NCBI GenBank assembly: GCA_016871755.1
Contig: VHCJ01000018.1
Span: forward strand, 1-59,954
Length of the DNA stretch: 59,954 nucleotides
Direction: 5' to 3'
From: Verrucomicrobiota bacterium
GTDB taxonomy: Bacteria > Verrucomicrobiota > Verrucomicrobiia > Opitutales > Opitutaceae
The notes under the pieces are model-generated. The model saw nothing but the letters and a program-made list of their open reading frames with translations. It made no database searches and had not been told where the DNA came from. Below, piece after piece: positions 26,938 through 36,429 of this stretch (its first letter is position 1; each line of letters begins with the position of its first letter). The position numbers and the translations under genes are program-made.

Positions 26938-27273
26938 GCGGAGCGACGCTCCACGGATCCAACGGAGGGCATGAGCGCACCGGGTCAGGCGGGCGGGCGG
27001 GCCATGAGGCAACTCGTCAAGCGTCGGCACCGTCCGCCAAGCAAACGACGCGCCGGCGCCAAGTCGACGCGGAATCCAACCCGGCGCGCCTCCATGACAG
27101 ATCACGTTCAACCCCGGCGCGATCCGAGCGCGATCGCGCCGAAGCTGAGCCGCCCGGCCGAGCCCTGACACGCGTCCGCAGGCCGGGCCTCCCGCAGGGA
27201 CGCCGTGCTCGTCGGCGACATTCCCGCTCCGCCGTGCCCGCCGGGAGGACCCTTCGGCAGGGCGGCGGGCGGC
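26938..27273. other. Intergenic region between the octahaem and glycyl-tRNA synthetase genes
   Basis: 336 bases with no convincing gene. The leftward octahaem promoter must lie in the left part. Open frames crossing it are extensions without similarity to anything recognised. The right end holds the hairpin listed separately. Confidence 0.5.
27236..27270 (-). terminator. GC-rich hairpin just after the glycyl-tRNA synthetase stop
   Basis: GCCCGCCG (27236-27243) and CGGCGGGC (27263-27270) are perfect 8-base arms around a 19-base loop, beginning 3 bases beyond the glyS stop on the minus strand. No T-tract follows, as is common for terminators in this window. Confidence 0.42.
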
Positions 27274-28800
27274 TCAATGGACGTGCTTGTCGAGCAACGC
27301 GAAGAGTTCGGCCTCCTGAATCCGCCGCTGCTGCATCGAGTCGCGTTCGCGCAGGGTGAAGGACCCGTCCTTCTCAACCGTGTCGAAGTCGATCGTGACG
27401 CACCACGGCGTGCCGATTTCGTCCTGACGGCGATACCGCCGGCCGATCGCGCCGCCGTCGTCGTAGAACACCGCGTAGCGGCGTTGCAGGCGCTGGTAGA
27501 GCTCGCGGGCGCGGGCGACGAGGTGCTCCTTGTTCTTGAGCAGCGGCAGCACCGCCACCTTCACCGGCGCGATGCGCGGGCTGAGGCGCAACACCGTGCG
27601 CTTCTCCACCGCACCCTTGTCGTCGGTCACGTCCTCCTCCGCATACGCCGCGCAGAGGACGGCGAGGAAGATGCGGTCGACGCCCACGGCGGGCTCGATG
27701 ACGTGCGGGACGAACTTCTTCTTCGTCGCTTCGTCAAAAATTTCCTGCGGCTTGCCCGAGGCCTGCGCGTGCTGCCCGAGGTCGTAGTTGCCGCGGGCCG
27801 CGATGCCCCAGAGTTCCTGCACGCCGAAGGGGTAGCGGAACATGATGTCCACCGTGCCCTTGGAATAAAACGCGAGCTTCTCCTTGGGGTGGGCGTAGAG
27901 GGACAGGTGCGACTCGGGCAGGCCGATCGACATCAGCCAGCGGCGGCACCATTCGATCCACTCCTGGTGGCACTTCGCCCAGTCGGCATCCTCGTGGATG
28001 AAGTACTCCATCTCCATCTGCTCGAACTCGCGGGACCGGAAGATGAAGTTGCGCGGAGTGATCTCGTTGCGGAACGACTTGCCGATCTGCGCGATGCCGA
28101 AGGGCAGCTTCACGCGGCCGGTATCCACCACGTTCTTGAAGTCCACGAACATCCCTTGCGCCGTCTCCGGGCGGAGATAGCTCACCGACGACGCGTCGCG
28201 CAGCGCGCCGACGTACGTCTCGAACATCATGTTGAATGCGCGAGGCGGCGTCAGGCTGCCGGGCTCACCCGTCGCCGGCGACGGGATCCGGGCGATTTCA
28301 TCCGGCTGCGCTTCCGTCATGTCGCGCGGCTGCACCGGCGCGAGCGGGCCCTGCAGCGCCTTCTTGCGCTTGTAGGTCTCCGCCGCGGCCTGGAGCTGCG
28401 CCGCCGTGTCCTCGCTCTCCAACGCCGAGACGTAGGCGACGGTCTGGCCGTCGATCACCACCGGGGAGAAAAAGAGCTGGTCGGCGCGGTAACGCTGCTT
28501 GGAGACCTTGCAGTCGACGAGCGGGTCGGTGAACCCGTCCACGTGGCCCGAGGCCTGCCAGACCTTCGGGTGCATGATGATCGAGGTCTCGATGCCCACG
28601 ACGTCGTCGCGCCGCTGTACCATGTCCCGCCACCAGGCGTCCCGGATGTTCTTCTTCAGCTCCACGCCGAGCGGGCCATAATCGAAGAACCCGTTCAGGC
28701 CGCCGTAGATTTCCGAGGACGGGAAAACGAAGCCCCGCCGCTTGGCGAGCGAAACGATGGCCTCCATCAGGTTGTCGGGAGTGGCGTTCGACGTGGACAT
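27274..28800 (-). CDS. glyS: Glycine--tRNA ligase, single-chain alpha2 type
   Basis: 508 residues. Charges tRNA-Gly with glycine in the cytoplasm. It belongs to the dimeric class II type found in archaea, eukaryotes and some bacteria, not the bacterial alpha2-beta2 enzyme. Landmarks: [18 protein letters not shown] near the start, [11 protein letters not shown], motif 2 ([19 protein letters not shown]), and motif 3 ([17 protein letters not shown]) near the anticodon-binding domain at the C-terminus. The ATG at 28798-28800 starts the conserved protein. The 257 bases upstream (28801-29057) contain no gene I can support. Confidence 0.95.
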   Translation of the reverse strand: MSTSNATPDNLMEAIVSLAKRRGFVFPSSEIYGGLNGFFDYGPLGVELKKNIRDAWWRDMVQRRDDVVGIETSIIMHPKVWQASGHVDGFTDPLVDCKVSKQRYRADQLFFSPVVIDGQTVAYVSALESEDTAAQLQAAAETYKRKKALQGPLAPVQPRDMTEAQPDEIARIPSPATGEPGSLTPPRAFNMMFETYVGALRDASSVSYLRPETAQGMFVDFKNVVDTGRVKLPFGIAQIGKSFRNEITPRNFIFRSREFEQMEMEYFIHEDADWAKCHQEWIEWCRRWLMSIGLPESHLSLYAHPKEKLAFYSKGTVDIMFRYPFGVQELWGIAARGNYDLGQHAQASGKPQEIFDEATKKKFVPHVIEPAVGVDRIFLAVLCAAYAEEDVTDDKGAVEKRTVLRLSPRIAPVKVAVLPLLKNKEHLVARARELYQRLQRRYAVFYDDGGAIGRRYRRQDEIGTPWCVTIDFDTVEKDGSFTLRERDSMQQRRIQEAELFALLDKHVH

Positions 28801-29057
28801 AAGATGAAGAGGCTGGGCCACCGACGTCGTGGGGTCAACTGCAGGGATGCCCGAGGCGGACGGACCGACTCCGCCCTTCCTCGCCGAACCGGCGCGACGC
28901 GACCGGCGGGATCGAGCAGGGCAAGGCAAGGCAGCCCAGGCCAAGCCGCGACACGGCCGGGCCGATTCTGAGGCCGGGCCCGTGGCGCAGGCGCGGGCGG
29001 GGAACGGCCGCAGGAGCGCCGAATCCGATGAAATCCGTGCGGCGCGAAAGCCGCTGG

Positions 29058-29345
29058 CTAGCGGGAGGCGCGGCGGACGCGTTCTTTCTCGTCCTCGCGC
29101 TCTTCTTCGAGCCGCGCGCGCTCGGCGACGATCTGGGCGCGGATTTTCTCGACGTCGTCCGGCTTGCCCTCGGTCAACGCCGTCTCGAGTTGCTGCTTGA
29201 GGAAGATCTCCCGCTCCGCGATCCGGCCCTTGTACACGGTGTCGATCTCGGCCAGCCGGGCCTTCTTCTCCGCCGAGAGCGGCGCGCCCGCCGAGGGGTC
29301 AGACTTGGCGAGGCGCTCCATCGCGAGTTCGTAGGCGCTTTTCAT
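29058..29345 (-). CDS. Small charged coiled-coil protein
   Basis: 95 residues from an ATG at 29343-29345, almost entirely charged helix ([20 protein letters not shown], then [19 protein letters not shown]), with an N-terminal helix [14 protein letters not shown]. No signal peptide or catalytic motif. The composition and position look like a real small gene. It starts 13 bases past the comEC stop on the same strand, so the two may be co-transcribed. Function unknown. Confidence 0.65.
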   Translation of the reverse strand: MKSAYELAMERLAKSDPSAGAPLSAEKKARLAEIDTVYKGRIAEREIFLKQQLETALTEGKPDDVEKIRAQIVAERARLEEEREDEKERVRRASR

Positions 29346-29358
29346 GATGCCGCCAGCA

Positions 29359-31020
29359 TCAGCCCGCCGGGCCGCGGATGACCAGCCAGATCAGCACCAG
29401 CGCCGCGAAGCCGAACGGGGGCCAGAATCCGCCGCGCCTCGCGTCCCAGCCATGGTGGAACCCCACGAGAAGGGACGCGAGCACCACCCCGAGCGCAAGG
29501 AACCCGAGCCGCGCGTCGCCGAAGGAGGCGGGACGGTGCATCCCGGGCCATCCTTCGGCGAGGACAAGGAGGCGCTCCATCACCGCCAGCACCAGCGCGG
29601 CGCCGTGGTTGAAGAGCACGCTGGCGCTTTCCAATCCCATCAACCCGCTCACCATCGACGCAAATCCCGCCAGCAGCGCGAGCGACGCCAGGGGCACCAC
29701 GACGAGGTTCGCGGCCACCGCTCCCAGGGTGAGCAGGCGAAAGTAGACCACGCCCGCCAGCAGGCTCACCGGCGCCGTGGCCACGCCGATCGCCAGCGAA
29801 GCCGCAAGGCCCCGCGCCGCCGCCACCGCCGCCCGCTGCAGCCACGTCCACGTCTCCGGCGGCACCAAGGCCCACGGGCGAATCCGCTCCTGCCACGCCT
29901 CCCCAAGCGGAAGTCCAAGCATCAGGAGCGACGCCACAATGCCGTAGCTCATCTGAAAACTCGCGCCGAAGAGTTGCTGCGGCGCCGCGAGCAGCACCAC
30001 CAGCGCCGACGCCACCAGTGCCGGCACCGCCGCCCGGGGCCGCCGCCACACCCACGCGGCCTGCACCAGCGCCACCATCGCGAACGCACGCACCGCCGAG
30101 GGCGCCCGCCCCGTCACGTCCACGTAAAGCCAGAGCAACGCCGTCGATCCCATGAACGTGCCCCACGCGCCGAGGCGCAGGAGTCCCAGCACGCCGGCGA
30201 TCGCCACCGCGATCACTCCGATGTGCAATCCGCTGATCGAGAAAACGTGCAGCGTGCCCGTCCGCATGAACGTCTCCTTCTGCCGCGGGGTCAGCGCCTC
30301 CTGCTCGCCCAACAGCATCGCCCGCAGGATCGCCGCCTCCGCCGGTCTCTCTTCCAAGCCAAGGGCAAGAACGACGCGCAGGCGCTCCGCCACGCGCTGA
30401 CAGAAGGTCGCATACGCTCCGGGGGCCCGGCGCTCTTCTCCGACCACCCCCGGTGACAGCGAGAAGTTGATTCCCTGCCCGGCCAGGTACCCCGCAAAGC
30501 TGTCCGGGGCCGGATTGCGCTCCACCCGCGTGAGCCGTCCTTCCACCCGCACCACCGCCGCCACCGGCGGTCGACGGCCGCGCCACTCCGGTCCCATCCG
30601 CACCGAGAGGTGAATGCGCTGCCCAATCAGGTCCCGCAGGTGCCGCGGGGCATCCACCACCTCACCCCATCCCGAAACCACCCGGGCGTCCCGCCCCACC
30701 CCGAACCGCCGCTCCCATCGCACGTCCAACCCCACTTCCCGCGGCGGCAAGGTTTCCCATTCATCCAAGCGATCCCGCGCCACTCCGTAGGCCACCATCC
30801 CCGCGCAGGTCAGGCCGCCAACCACGGCCGCCGCCCATCGCCAGCCACCCGACGGCGCCTGCCGGATCGCGACGACCCCCAGGGCCGCCGCCACGCCAAG
30901 CAACGTCGCCTCTCCCATCCGCGTCAGGTCGGTCATCCGGCCCGCGATCAGCCCGACGATCCACGGCAGCAGCAGCCAGAGGAGCGGCGCTCGCTGCCCC
31001 AAGACGCGGGTCCTTCGCAT
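29359..31020 (-). CDS. comEC: ComEC/Rec2-type DNA-uptake channel protein, short form
   Basis: 553 residues with many membrane helices. The N-terminal soluble domain contains DSFAGYLAGQGINFSLSPG; the competence domain begins with FMRTGTLHVFSISGLHIGVIA and continues with LLWLYVDVTGRAPSAVRAF, both typical of ComEC. ComEC moves single-stranded DNA across the inner membrane in natural transformation. The C-terminal metallo-beta-lactamase-like domain of longer homologues is absent; the protein ends after helices in VLIWLVIRGPAG. The ATG at 31018-31020 starts the first helices. It is divergent from rarA. Confidence 0.85.
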   Translation of the reverse strand: MRRTRVLGQRAPLLWLLLPWIVGLIAGRMTDLTRMGEATLLGVAAALGVVAIRQAPSGGWRWAAAVVGGLTCAGMVAYGVARDRLDEWETLPPREVGLDVRWERRFGVGRDARVVSGWGEVVDAPRHLRDLIGQRIHLSVRMGPEWRGRRPPVAAVVRVEGRLTRVERNPAPDSFAGYLAGQGINFSLSPGVVGEERRAPGAYATFCQRVAERLRVVLALGLEERPAEAAILRAMLLGEQEALTPRQKETFMRTGTLHVFSISGLHIGVIAVAIAGVLGLLRLGAWGTFMGSTALLWLYVDVTGRAPSAVRAFAMVALVQAAWVWRRPRAAVPALVASALVVLLAAPQQLFGASFQMSYGIVASLLMLGLPLGEAWQERIRPWALVPPETWTWLQRAAVAAARGLAASLAIGVATAPVSLLAGVVYFRLLTLGAVAANLVVVPLASLALLAGFASMVSGLMGLESASVLFNHGAALVLAVMERLLVLAEGWPGMHRPASFGDARLGFLALGVVLASLLVGFHHGWDARRGGFWPPFGFAALVLIWLVIRGPAG

Positions 31021-31143
31021 GCCCGCCGACTTCGCCGCCGCTCCGCCGTCGCGCAAGGCCGCCGCGATCCCTTCTTGGGTCGCTCCTCGCGAAACGCTTT
31101 GCCTCCCCCGTCCGCTTCCCGCCTGCTGGACCCAGACCCGCGC

Positions 31144-32508
31144 ATGGCCGCCGCCGATCAACCCGATCTGTTCGCCACCCCCGAGGACCCGCCGTCCCCC
31201 GCCGAGCCGGGGCGCACCTTCGCGCACCAGCCGCTCGCCGCCCGGATGCGCCCTACATCCCTCGCGGACATCGCCGGGCAGGAGCACCTCACGGCTCCAG
31301 GGAGCCTGCTTCCCCGTCTCGTCGCCAGCAATCGGTTCGGTTCGCTCCTCTTCTACGGGCCGCCCGGCTGCGGGAAGACGAGCTTCGCCGAGGTGATCGC
31401 CCGCGAGACCGGAAGCCGCTTCGTCCGCCTCAACGCCGTGATGTCGAACGTCGCCGAACTGCGCGAGATCCTCGCCACCGCGCGGCGGCGCCCCGGGGAC
31501 CGCACGCTGCTGTTCATCGACGAGCTGCACCGGTTCAACAAGTCGCAGCAGGACTTGCTGCTGCCGGACGTCGAGGAGGGCACGGTGCGGCTCATCGGGG
31601 CCACCACCCACAACCCAGGCTTCTACGTCAATCCGCCGCTGCTGTCCCGCAGCCACCTGTTCCGGCTCGAGCCCTTGCCCACGGCCGCCGTCGCGCGGGT
31701 CCTGCGCCGCGCCCTCACCGATCCCGTCCGGGGGCTGGGCGCCACCGGGGTCAGCGCCGACGACGCCTTGCTCGAGGATCTGGCCGTGCTCTGCGGAGGC
31801 GATCTGCGCCGCGCGCTCAACGCCCTCGAGGTGCTCGTCCTCGGGCTCGAATCCCGCCAGGCGCTCGAGCCTTCCGACCTCAGCGTCTTCGCCCGCGAGC
31901 GGCGCATCCGCTACGATGCCGACGAGGATGAGCACTACGACACGATCTCCGCCTTCATCAAGAGTTGCCGCGGGAGCGACCCGGACGCCGCGATGTACTG
32001 GCTGGCCAAGATGCTCGCCGGGGGCGAGGACCCGCGGTTCATCGCCCGCCGGTTGGTCATCCTCGCCAGCGAGGACGTCGGGCTCGCCGATCCCCAAGCC
32101 CTGCCGCTGACGGTGGCCGCGCACCACGCGTGCGACTTCATCGGGCTGCCCGAGGCCGAGCTGACGCTGGCGCACGCCACGCTCTACATCGCCTCCGCTC
32201 CGAAGAGCAACTCGGCCACCCTCGCCCTCGCCGCCGCGCATCAGGCCCTCAAGGACGCGCCGGTGCAAAGCGTCCCGCTGCCGCTGCGGGACAAGAGCGG
32301 AGAGGCCAGCAAGCGCGCCGGGCATGGCGTCGGGTACCGCTATTCGCACGACTACCCCGAGGCCATCTCCGGACAGGACTACCTCGAACGCCCCCTCACA
32401 CTCTACGAACCAAAGCCCGCCGGCTGGGAGGTCCGCATCGCCGAGCGGCTCGCCCGCTGGCGAACGCTGAAGGACGAGTTGCAGGGCCGCCCGCCGACCG
32501 GCGGGTGA
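31144..32508 (+). CDS. rarA: Replication-associated recombination ATPase RarA (MgsA)
   Basis: 454 residues. AAA+ ATPase of the clamp-loader/RuvB-like group that acts at stalled forks. The short N-terminal segment has DQPDLFATP; Walker A is GPPGCGKTS, Walker B LLFIDELHRFNKSQQD; sensor region IGATTHNPGFYVNPPLLSR; C-terminal tetramer domain contains SFIKSCRGSDPDAAMYWLA-type and ARRLVILASEDVGLADPQAL blocks and the late GYRYSHDYPEAI. The ATG at 31144 begins the conserved protein. It is divergent from comEC. Note that the residue before KSCRGSDP is Ile-Phe context AFIKSCRGSDP. Confidence 0.94.
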   Translation: MAAADQPDLFATPEDPPSPAEPGRTFAHQPLAARMRPTSLADIAGQEHLTAPGSLLPRLVASNRFGSLLFYGPPGCGKTSFAEVIARETGSRFVRLNAVMSNVAELREILATARRRPGDRTLLFIDELHRFNKSQQDLLLPDVEEGTVRLIGATTHNPGFYVNPPLLSRSHLFRLEPLPTAAVARVLRRALTDPVRGLGATGVSADDALLEDLAVLCGGDLRRALNALEVLVLGLESRQALEPSDLSVFARERRIRYDADEDEHYDTISAFIKSCRGSDPDAAMYWLAKMLAGGEDPRFIARRLVILASEDVGLADPQALPLTVAAHHACDFIGLPEAELTLAHATLYIASAPKSNSATLALAAAHQALKDAPVQSVPLPLRDKSGEASKRAGHGVGYRYSHDYPEAISGQDYLERPLTLYEPKPAGWEVRIAERLARWRTLKDELQGRPPTGG

Positions 32509-32559
32509 ACCGCGCCGCCGGGCAAATTCCCGCAGAACGATGGACGCTTCATCGCGCGC

Positions 32560-32691
32560 TCACCGCTGGTCCGCGCCGACGCTCTCGTCCGGCGCCACGG
32601 AGTCGATGGACTCCGCAGGAGGCCCGGCAACGTAACGCACCCGCTCCGCCGTCCAGCCATCGAGGTCCCTCTCACTGACATCCGGAGGCAG
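32560..32691 (-). CDS. Possible 43-residue small ORF with a strong Shine-Dalgarno but no standard start
   Basis: AAAGGAGG lies on the minus strand at 32710-32703. Eleven bases on, an in-frame CTG opens a short protein-like reading (PPDVSERDLDGWTAERVRYV and so on) to a TGA at 32560. There is no ATG, GTG or TTG near the site in this frame. It occupies most of the 32509-32774 gap, which is otherwise empty. It may be chance, a decayed gene end, or a small protein with an unusual start. Confidence 0.2.
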   Translation of the reverse strand: MPPDVSERDLDGWTAERVRYVAGPPAESIDSVAPDESVGADQR

Positions 32692-32774
32692 CGATGCCTT
32701 CGCCTCCTTTGCTTTTTACACCCGGCCCGCCGCGCGCAAGGCTCCTCGCCGCTCAACATACCCCGCCGCCCATC

Positions 32775-33722
32775 ATGTCCCCGCTTCGACTCGGCGTCCT
32801 GCTCGCCCTTCCTCTCCTGTCCGCCGCATCCGCGTCTGCGGCGGAGAACGCCGGGGCCGCGTCCCTGATCGCCATCCCGAAGGTCCCGCCCACCCCCTAC
32901 CCGCTGATTCCCGGCCCCATCCGGCTCTGGGAGGGCGACGCGCCCGGAGCCAAGGGTCAACGCGTGCAGGATACCCCGACGCTCACGCCGTTCCCCGCCG
33001 ACCCGGCAAAGCGCACCGGAGCTTCCACCCTGATCTTCCCCGGCGGCGGCTACGGCAGCCTCGCCGAACACGAGGGCACCGGCTACGCCGAATGGTTCGC
33101 AGCGCACGGCATCACCGCCTACGTGCTCAAGTATCGGCTGGGCTCCAACGGCTACCGCCACCCCATCATGCTGCAGGACGCCGCCCGCGCGCTGCGGATG
33201 GTCCGCGCCTTCGCCCGCCGCGACGGACTCGATCCGAACCGCATCGGCGTCATCGGCTCCTCCGCCGGCGGCCACTTGGCGTCCACGTTGAGCACGCACT
33301 TTGACGCGGGTGACCTCAACGCCGCCGACCCCGTCGAACGCGAACCTTCCCGGCCCGATCTGGCCGTGCTGTGCTACGCCGTGATTTCGTTGGGCGAATT
33401 CGCGCACGCGGGCTCCCGCCGCAATCTCCTCGGCGACAACCCCGGTCCCGAATGGATCCGAACGCTGTCGAACGAGCTGCAAGTCAGTCAGGCCACTCCC
33501 CCCACCTTCCTTTGGCATACGATGGAGGCCAAATCCGTGCCGGTCGAAAACTCGATGCTGTATGCGGCCGCACTGCGGCGAGCCGGCGTCCCGTTCTCCC
33601 TTCACATCTACGAGACGGGAGCGCATGGCCTCGGCCTCGGCCGCCCCGGAAAACCCGCCCCGCCCTGGGGGGACCAACTGCTTTATTGGTTCAAGGAGCG
33701 CGGGTTCACCCCCGGCCCGTGA
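32775..33722 (+). CDS. Exported alpha/beta-hydrolase, esterase type
   Basis: 315 residues with a signal peptide (LRLGVLLALPLLSAASASAAE). The catalytic core shows an oxyanion motif (IFPGGGYGSLAEHEG), nucleophile Ser163 in GSSAGGH and late His284 in GAHGLG, as in the acetylxylan-esterase-like and BD-FAE-type hydrolases that deacetylate plant polysaccharides. The acidic triad member is probably in the VPVENS region (inference). The ATG at 32775 starts the signal peptide; the frame upstream to 32694 is leader. The substrate is not established. Confidence 0.8.
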   Translation: MSPLRLGVLLALPLLSAASASAAENAGAASLIAIPKVPPTPYPLIPGPIRLWEGDAPGAKGQRVQDTPTLTPFPADPAKRTGASTLIFPGGGYGSLAEHEGTGYAEWFAAHGITAYVLKYRLGSNGYRHPIMLQDAARALRMVRAFARRDGLDPNRIGVIGSSAGGHLASTLSTHFDAGDLNAADPVEREPSRPDLAVLCYAVISLGEFAHAGSRRNLLGDNPGPEWIRTLSNELQVSQATPPTFLWHTMEAKSVPVENSMLYAAALRRAGVPFSLHIYETGAHGLGLGRPGKPAPPWGDQLLYWFKERGFTPGP

Positions 33723-33813
33723 GGCGCCCCACCGCGGGATCCGGGCCGGAACTTTACCCGTTGTTCGCGCAATCACTCTCGTCCGCCGCCTCGGAGCCGA
33801 TAGCCTTTTCCTG

Positions 33814-34410
33814 ATGAAGCTGGGCGCGACCGTCCTGAAGACACTGCTCCTCGCCTTCGCCATGGGCGCGTTGCTGGCTCTGACGGCGAACGCCGCCTCC
33901 TCCACCTCGGGCATCCCGTCTCCGGGCGCTCCCCGCCGGAGCGCCGCCGCTCCCGCCGCCGTCACCCTTCCTGAGGCCTCGAACGCCCGGTTCGGCGGAA
34001 AGGCCACCGCCGCCAAGCCGTCCGCCGACGCGTCCACGGCGACCCCGGACGCGAAGCCCGCGGCCCCGGCGGCCGAGCGTCGTCCGGCCGAGGAGATTCC
34101 GCTCCCGGGCGTCAGCATTCCCTACGAAGGCGGCTGGATGAGCTTGGCCGTGGAAAGCGGCGTGTTTCACCTCCGCTTCTACGATGCCAAACGCGAGCTT
34201 CTACGCGTTCCCGCCATCCGTGCCACCGCCCGGTGGAACCCGCCGCTCAAGACGGGTTTCAGCCGATCCGTTCTGCTTCCCGCCAACGAAGGCCGCGCCT
34301 TGGTCGGAAACACGTTCGTCCGACCTCCGCTGCGGTTCCGCGTCTTCCTCACCCTCATCGGAGCCGATGATCAGGTGATGGGCAGCTACTCGATCGACTT
34401 CGAGTCCTAG
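33814..34410 (+). CDS. Exported protein with Ala/Pro-rich linker, function unknown
   Basis: 198 residues: signal peptide (LKTLLLAFAMGALLALTANA), an Ala/Pro/Ser-rich low-complexity linker to about residue 85, and a C-terminal beta-rich domain of about 110 residues (PYEGGWMSLAVESGVFHLRF and later FRVFLTLIGADDQVMGSYSI). I do not recognise the family. The ATG at 33814 starts the signal. It lies in the same direction as the esterase and the oxidoreductase genes, with a 132-base gap before the latter. Confidence 0.62.
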   Translation: MKLGATVLKTLLLAFAMGALLALTANAASSTSGIPSPGAPRRSAAAPAAVTLPEASNARFGGKATAAKPSADASTATPDAKPAAPAAERRPAEEIPLPGVSIPYEGGWMSLAVESGVFHLRFYDAKRELLRVPAIRATARWNPPLKTGFSRSVLLPANEGRALVGNTFVRPPLRFRVFLTLIGADDQVMGSYSIDFES

Positions 34411-34542
34411 GCACCGGGCGCCGCTGCGGCAGCGCAAAGGCAACCGGCCCACGCCGTCCGCCAGCGGACTCCGCACGGCATTGTTTTGACTTGGCCGGAC
34501 GCAAAGCGCAGGGTGGGCGAACCCATTTTCCCCAATTCCATC

Positions 34543-36372
34543 ATGGTCAGCCCCAACTCCGCTGCAACCCCGGGCCCGCAGGGCAACGCCGGGGAGGTCC
34601 GCACCCTCAACGACGTCGTCATCCGTCTCGCCGGCAACTCCCAGGACGGCATCCAGACGATCGGCGGCTTCCTCGCCCGCCTCGCCGGCCGGAGCGACCA
34701 GGAGGTCATGACGTACATGACCATCCCGTCCACGATCTCGGGCGGACCGTCGATCTTCCAGGTCCGCATGGGCAACGGCGACATCCTGTCGTCCGGCGAC
34801 CAAGCCGACTTCCTCGTCGCCTTCTACCAGCACAGCTACGAGAGCCACCTGTCCTCCCTGCGCAACGGGGGCGTGCTCATCTACGACACCGACCACGTCA
34901 AACCCAACCTCGACGACAAGCGGTTCACCGCCATCGGCGTGCCGATCACCGGCGCCACCGTCGAGGCCGTCGGCGGCTCCTCCAAGGACAAGGGCAAGAA
35001 CCTCTTTGTCCTCGGCCTGATCGCCCGCGTGTTCAACCTCGATGTCGAGAAGCTCGCCGCACTCGTGAAGGAACGCTTCGGCGGCAAGACCGAGGACATC
35101 GTCCGCAACGCCATGCTGGCGTTCGACGCGGGCTACGCCTGGCCGGCCGACAACATCCGCGACTGCTTCTACCGCTTCGACAAGGCCACCGCCTCCGCCT
35201 CCGCCTCGGGTCGCCCGCAGGTGACGATGGACGGCAACACCGCCCTGACGTACGGGCTGATCACCGCCGGCGTCCGCTACGGCTCCGGCTACCCGATCAC
35301 GCCGTGGTCCACCATCATGGAGATGCTCCGCGCGGAGCTGCCCAAGTACGGCGGTCTCTTCGTCCAGGCCGAGGATGAGCTCGGCGCCATCTCCTACGCG
35401 ATCGGGTTCTCGTACTCCGGCCACCTCGCCATCACCGGCAGCTCCGGCCCCGGCCTGTCGCTGAAGATGGAGGCCCTCGGCTGGGCCGTCATGGCCGAGA
35501 TGCCGCTCATCATCATCAACGTCCAACGCGGCGGTCCCAGCACCGGCATGCCGACCAACGTCGAGCAGAGCGACCTCATGCAGGCGCTCTATGGCAGCCA
35601 CGGCGACGCCCCGCGCGTCGTCCTCGCCCCGCGCAACGTCGAGGACTGCTTCTACATCGCGATCGAGGCCGCCCGCCTCGCCCGCGAGTACAGCACGCCG
35701 GTCATCATCCTCACGGACATGGCCCTCGCCTCCCGCATCGAGGCGTTCGACGAGCCCGATCTGGCCAAGATCATGGTGCCGCCGTCGCTCGACCTCTCGC
35801 CGCGGCCCGCCGACTTCAAGCCGTACCCGCTCGACCGCATCACCCGCCACGCTCCCCCGGGCTCCCGCATCGGCTCCGGCGTCTACCCGACCGTCACCGG
35901 TCTCGAGCACGACGAGATGGGCCACCCGACCGGCAGCCCGGCGCTGCACACGAAGATGACCGCCAAGCGGCGCGAGAAGTTCAAGGCGCTCGCCGCCACG
36001 CTGCCGGTCCCCGAGGTGTTCGGCGACGAGTCCGGCGAAGTGCTGCTCGTCGGCTGGGGTTCCACCTTCGGCCCGGTCCGCGAGGCCCTCGGCCGTCTCC
36101 GCCAGAACGGCACCCGCGCCGCCCAACTCCACCTGCGCCATCTCAATCCGCTGCCGCAGGGTCTCGAGGACGTCTTCAAGCGCTACCGCGATGTCATCGT
36201 CGTCGAAATGAACGACGAGGGGCTCTACGGCTACGGCCAGATGGCGTCCCTGCTCCGCGCCCGCTACGCCAATCCGTCCATCCGCAGTCTCACCAAGACC
36301 GACGGCCTGACCTTCCGCGTCAGCGAAATCGTCTCCGGCGTCACCCAGCGCCTCACCGCCGCCACGGCCTGA
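34543..36372 (+). CDS. korA: 2-oxoacid:ferredoxin oxidoreductase, fused gamma-alpha subunit
   Basis: 609 residues. The N-terminal gamma-like domain (VIRLAGNSQDGIQTIGGFLARL) is joined to the alpha domain that starts near residue 220 (GNTALTYGLITAGVRYGSGY, PITPWSTIMEML) and carries FVQAEDELGAISYAIGFSYSG. The C-terminal domain II includes LLVGWGSTFGPVREAL. Together with the beta subunit it oxidises a 2-oxoacid, most probably 2-oxoglutarate by similarity of layout, to the acyl-CoA with ferredoxin as acceptor. The start ATG at 34543 is chosen because the upstream 19 codons look like leader. TTGACT at 34486-34491 is a possible minus-35 element. Confidence 0.9.
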   Translation: MVSPNSAATPGPQGNAGEVRTLNDVVIRLAGNSQDGIQTIGGFLARLAGRSDQEVMTYMTIPSTISGGPSIFQVRMGNGDILSSGDQADFLVAFYQHSYESHLSSLRNGGVLIYDTDHVKPNLDDKRFTAIGVPITGATVEAVGGSSKDKGKNLFVLGLIARVFNLDVEKLAALVKERFGGKTEDIVRNAMLAFDAGYAWPADNIRDCFYRFDKATASASASGRPQVTMDGNTALTYGLITAGVRYGSGYPITPWSTIMEMLRAELPKYGGLFVQAEDELGAISYAIGFSYSGHLAITGSSGPGLSLKMEALGWAVMAEMPLIIINVQRGGPSTGMPTNVEQSDLMQALYGSHGDAPRVVLAPRNVEDCFYIAIEAARLAREYSTPVIILTDMALASRIEAFDEPDLAKIMVPPSLDLSPRPADFKPYPLDRITRHAPPGSRIGSGVYPTVTGLEHDEMGHPTGSPALHTKMTAKRREKFKALAATLPVPEVFGDESGEVLLVGWGSTFGPVREALGRLRQNGTRAAQLHLRHLNPLPQGLEDVFKRYRDVIVVEMNDEGLYGYGQMASLLRARYANPSIRSLTKTDGLTFRVSEIVSGVTQRLTAATA

Positions 36373-36429
36373 GCACCTGCCGCGCCCTCCCTCCACCCTC
36401 CTTTTCACCCCTCGTCCCGCCCCCCTCCC

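Noticed and set aside
32403-34118. Long minus-strand reading opposite the esterase and exported hypothetical
   Set aside because: No signal, domain or start site, and it spans two genes with signal peptides on the other strand.
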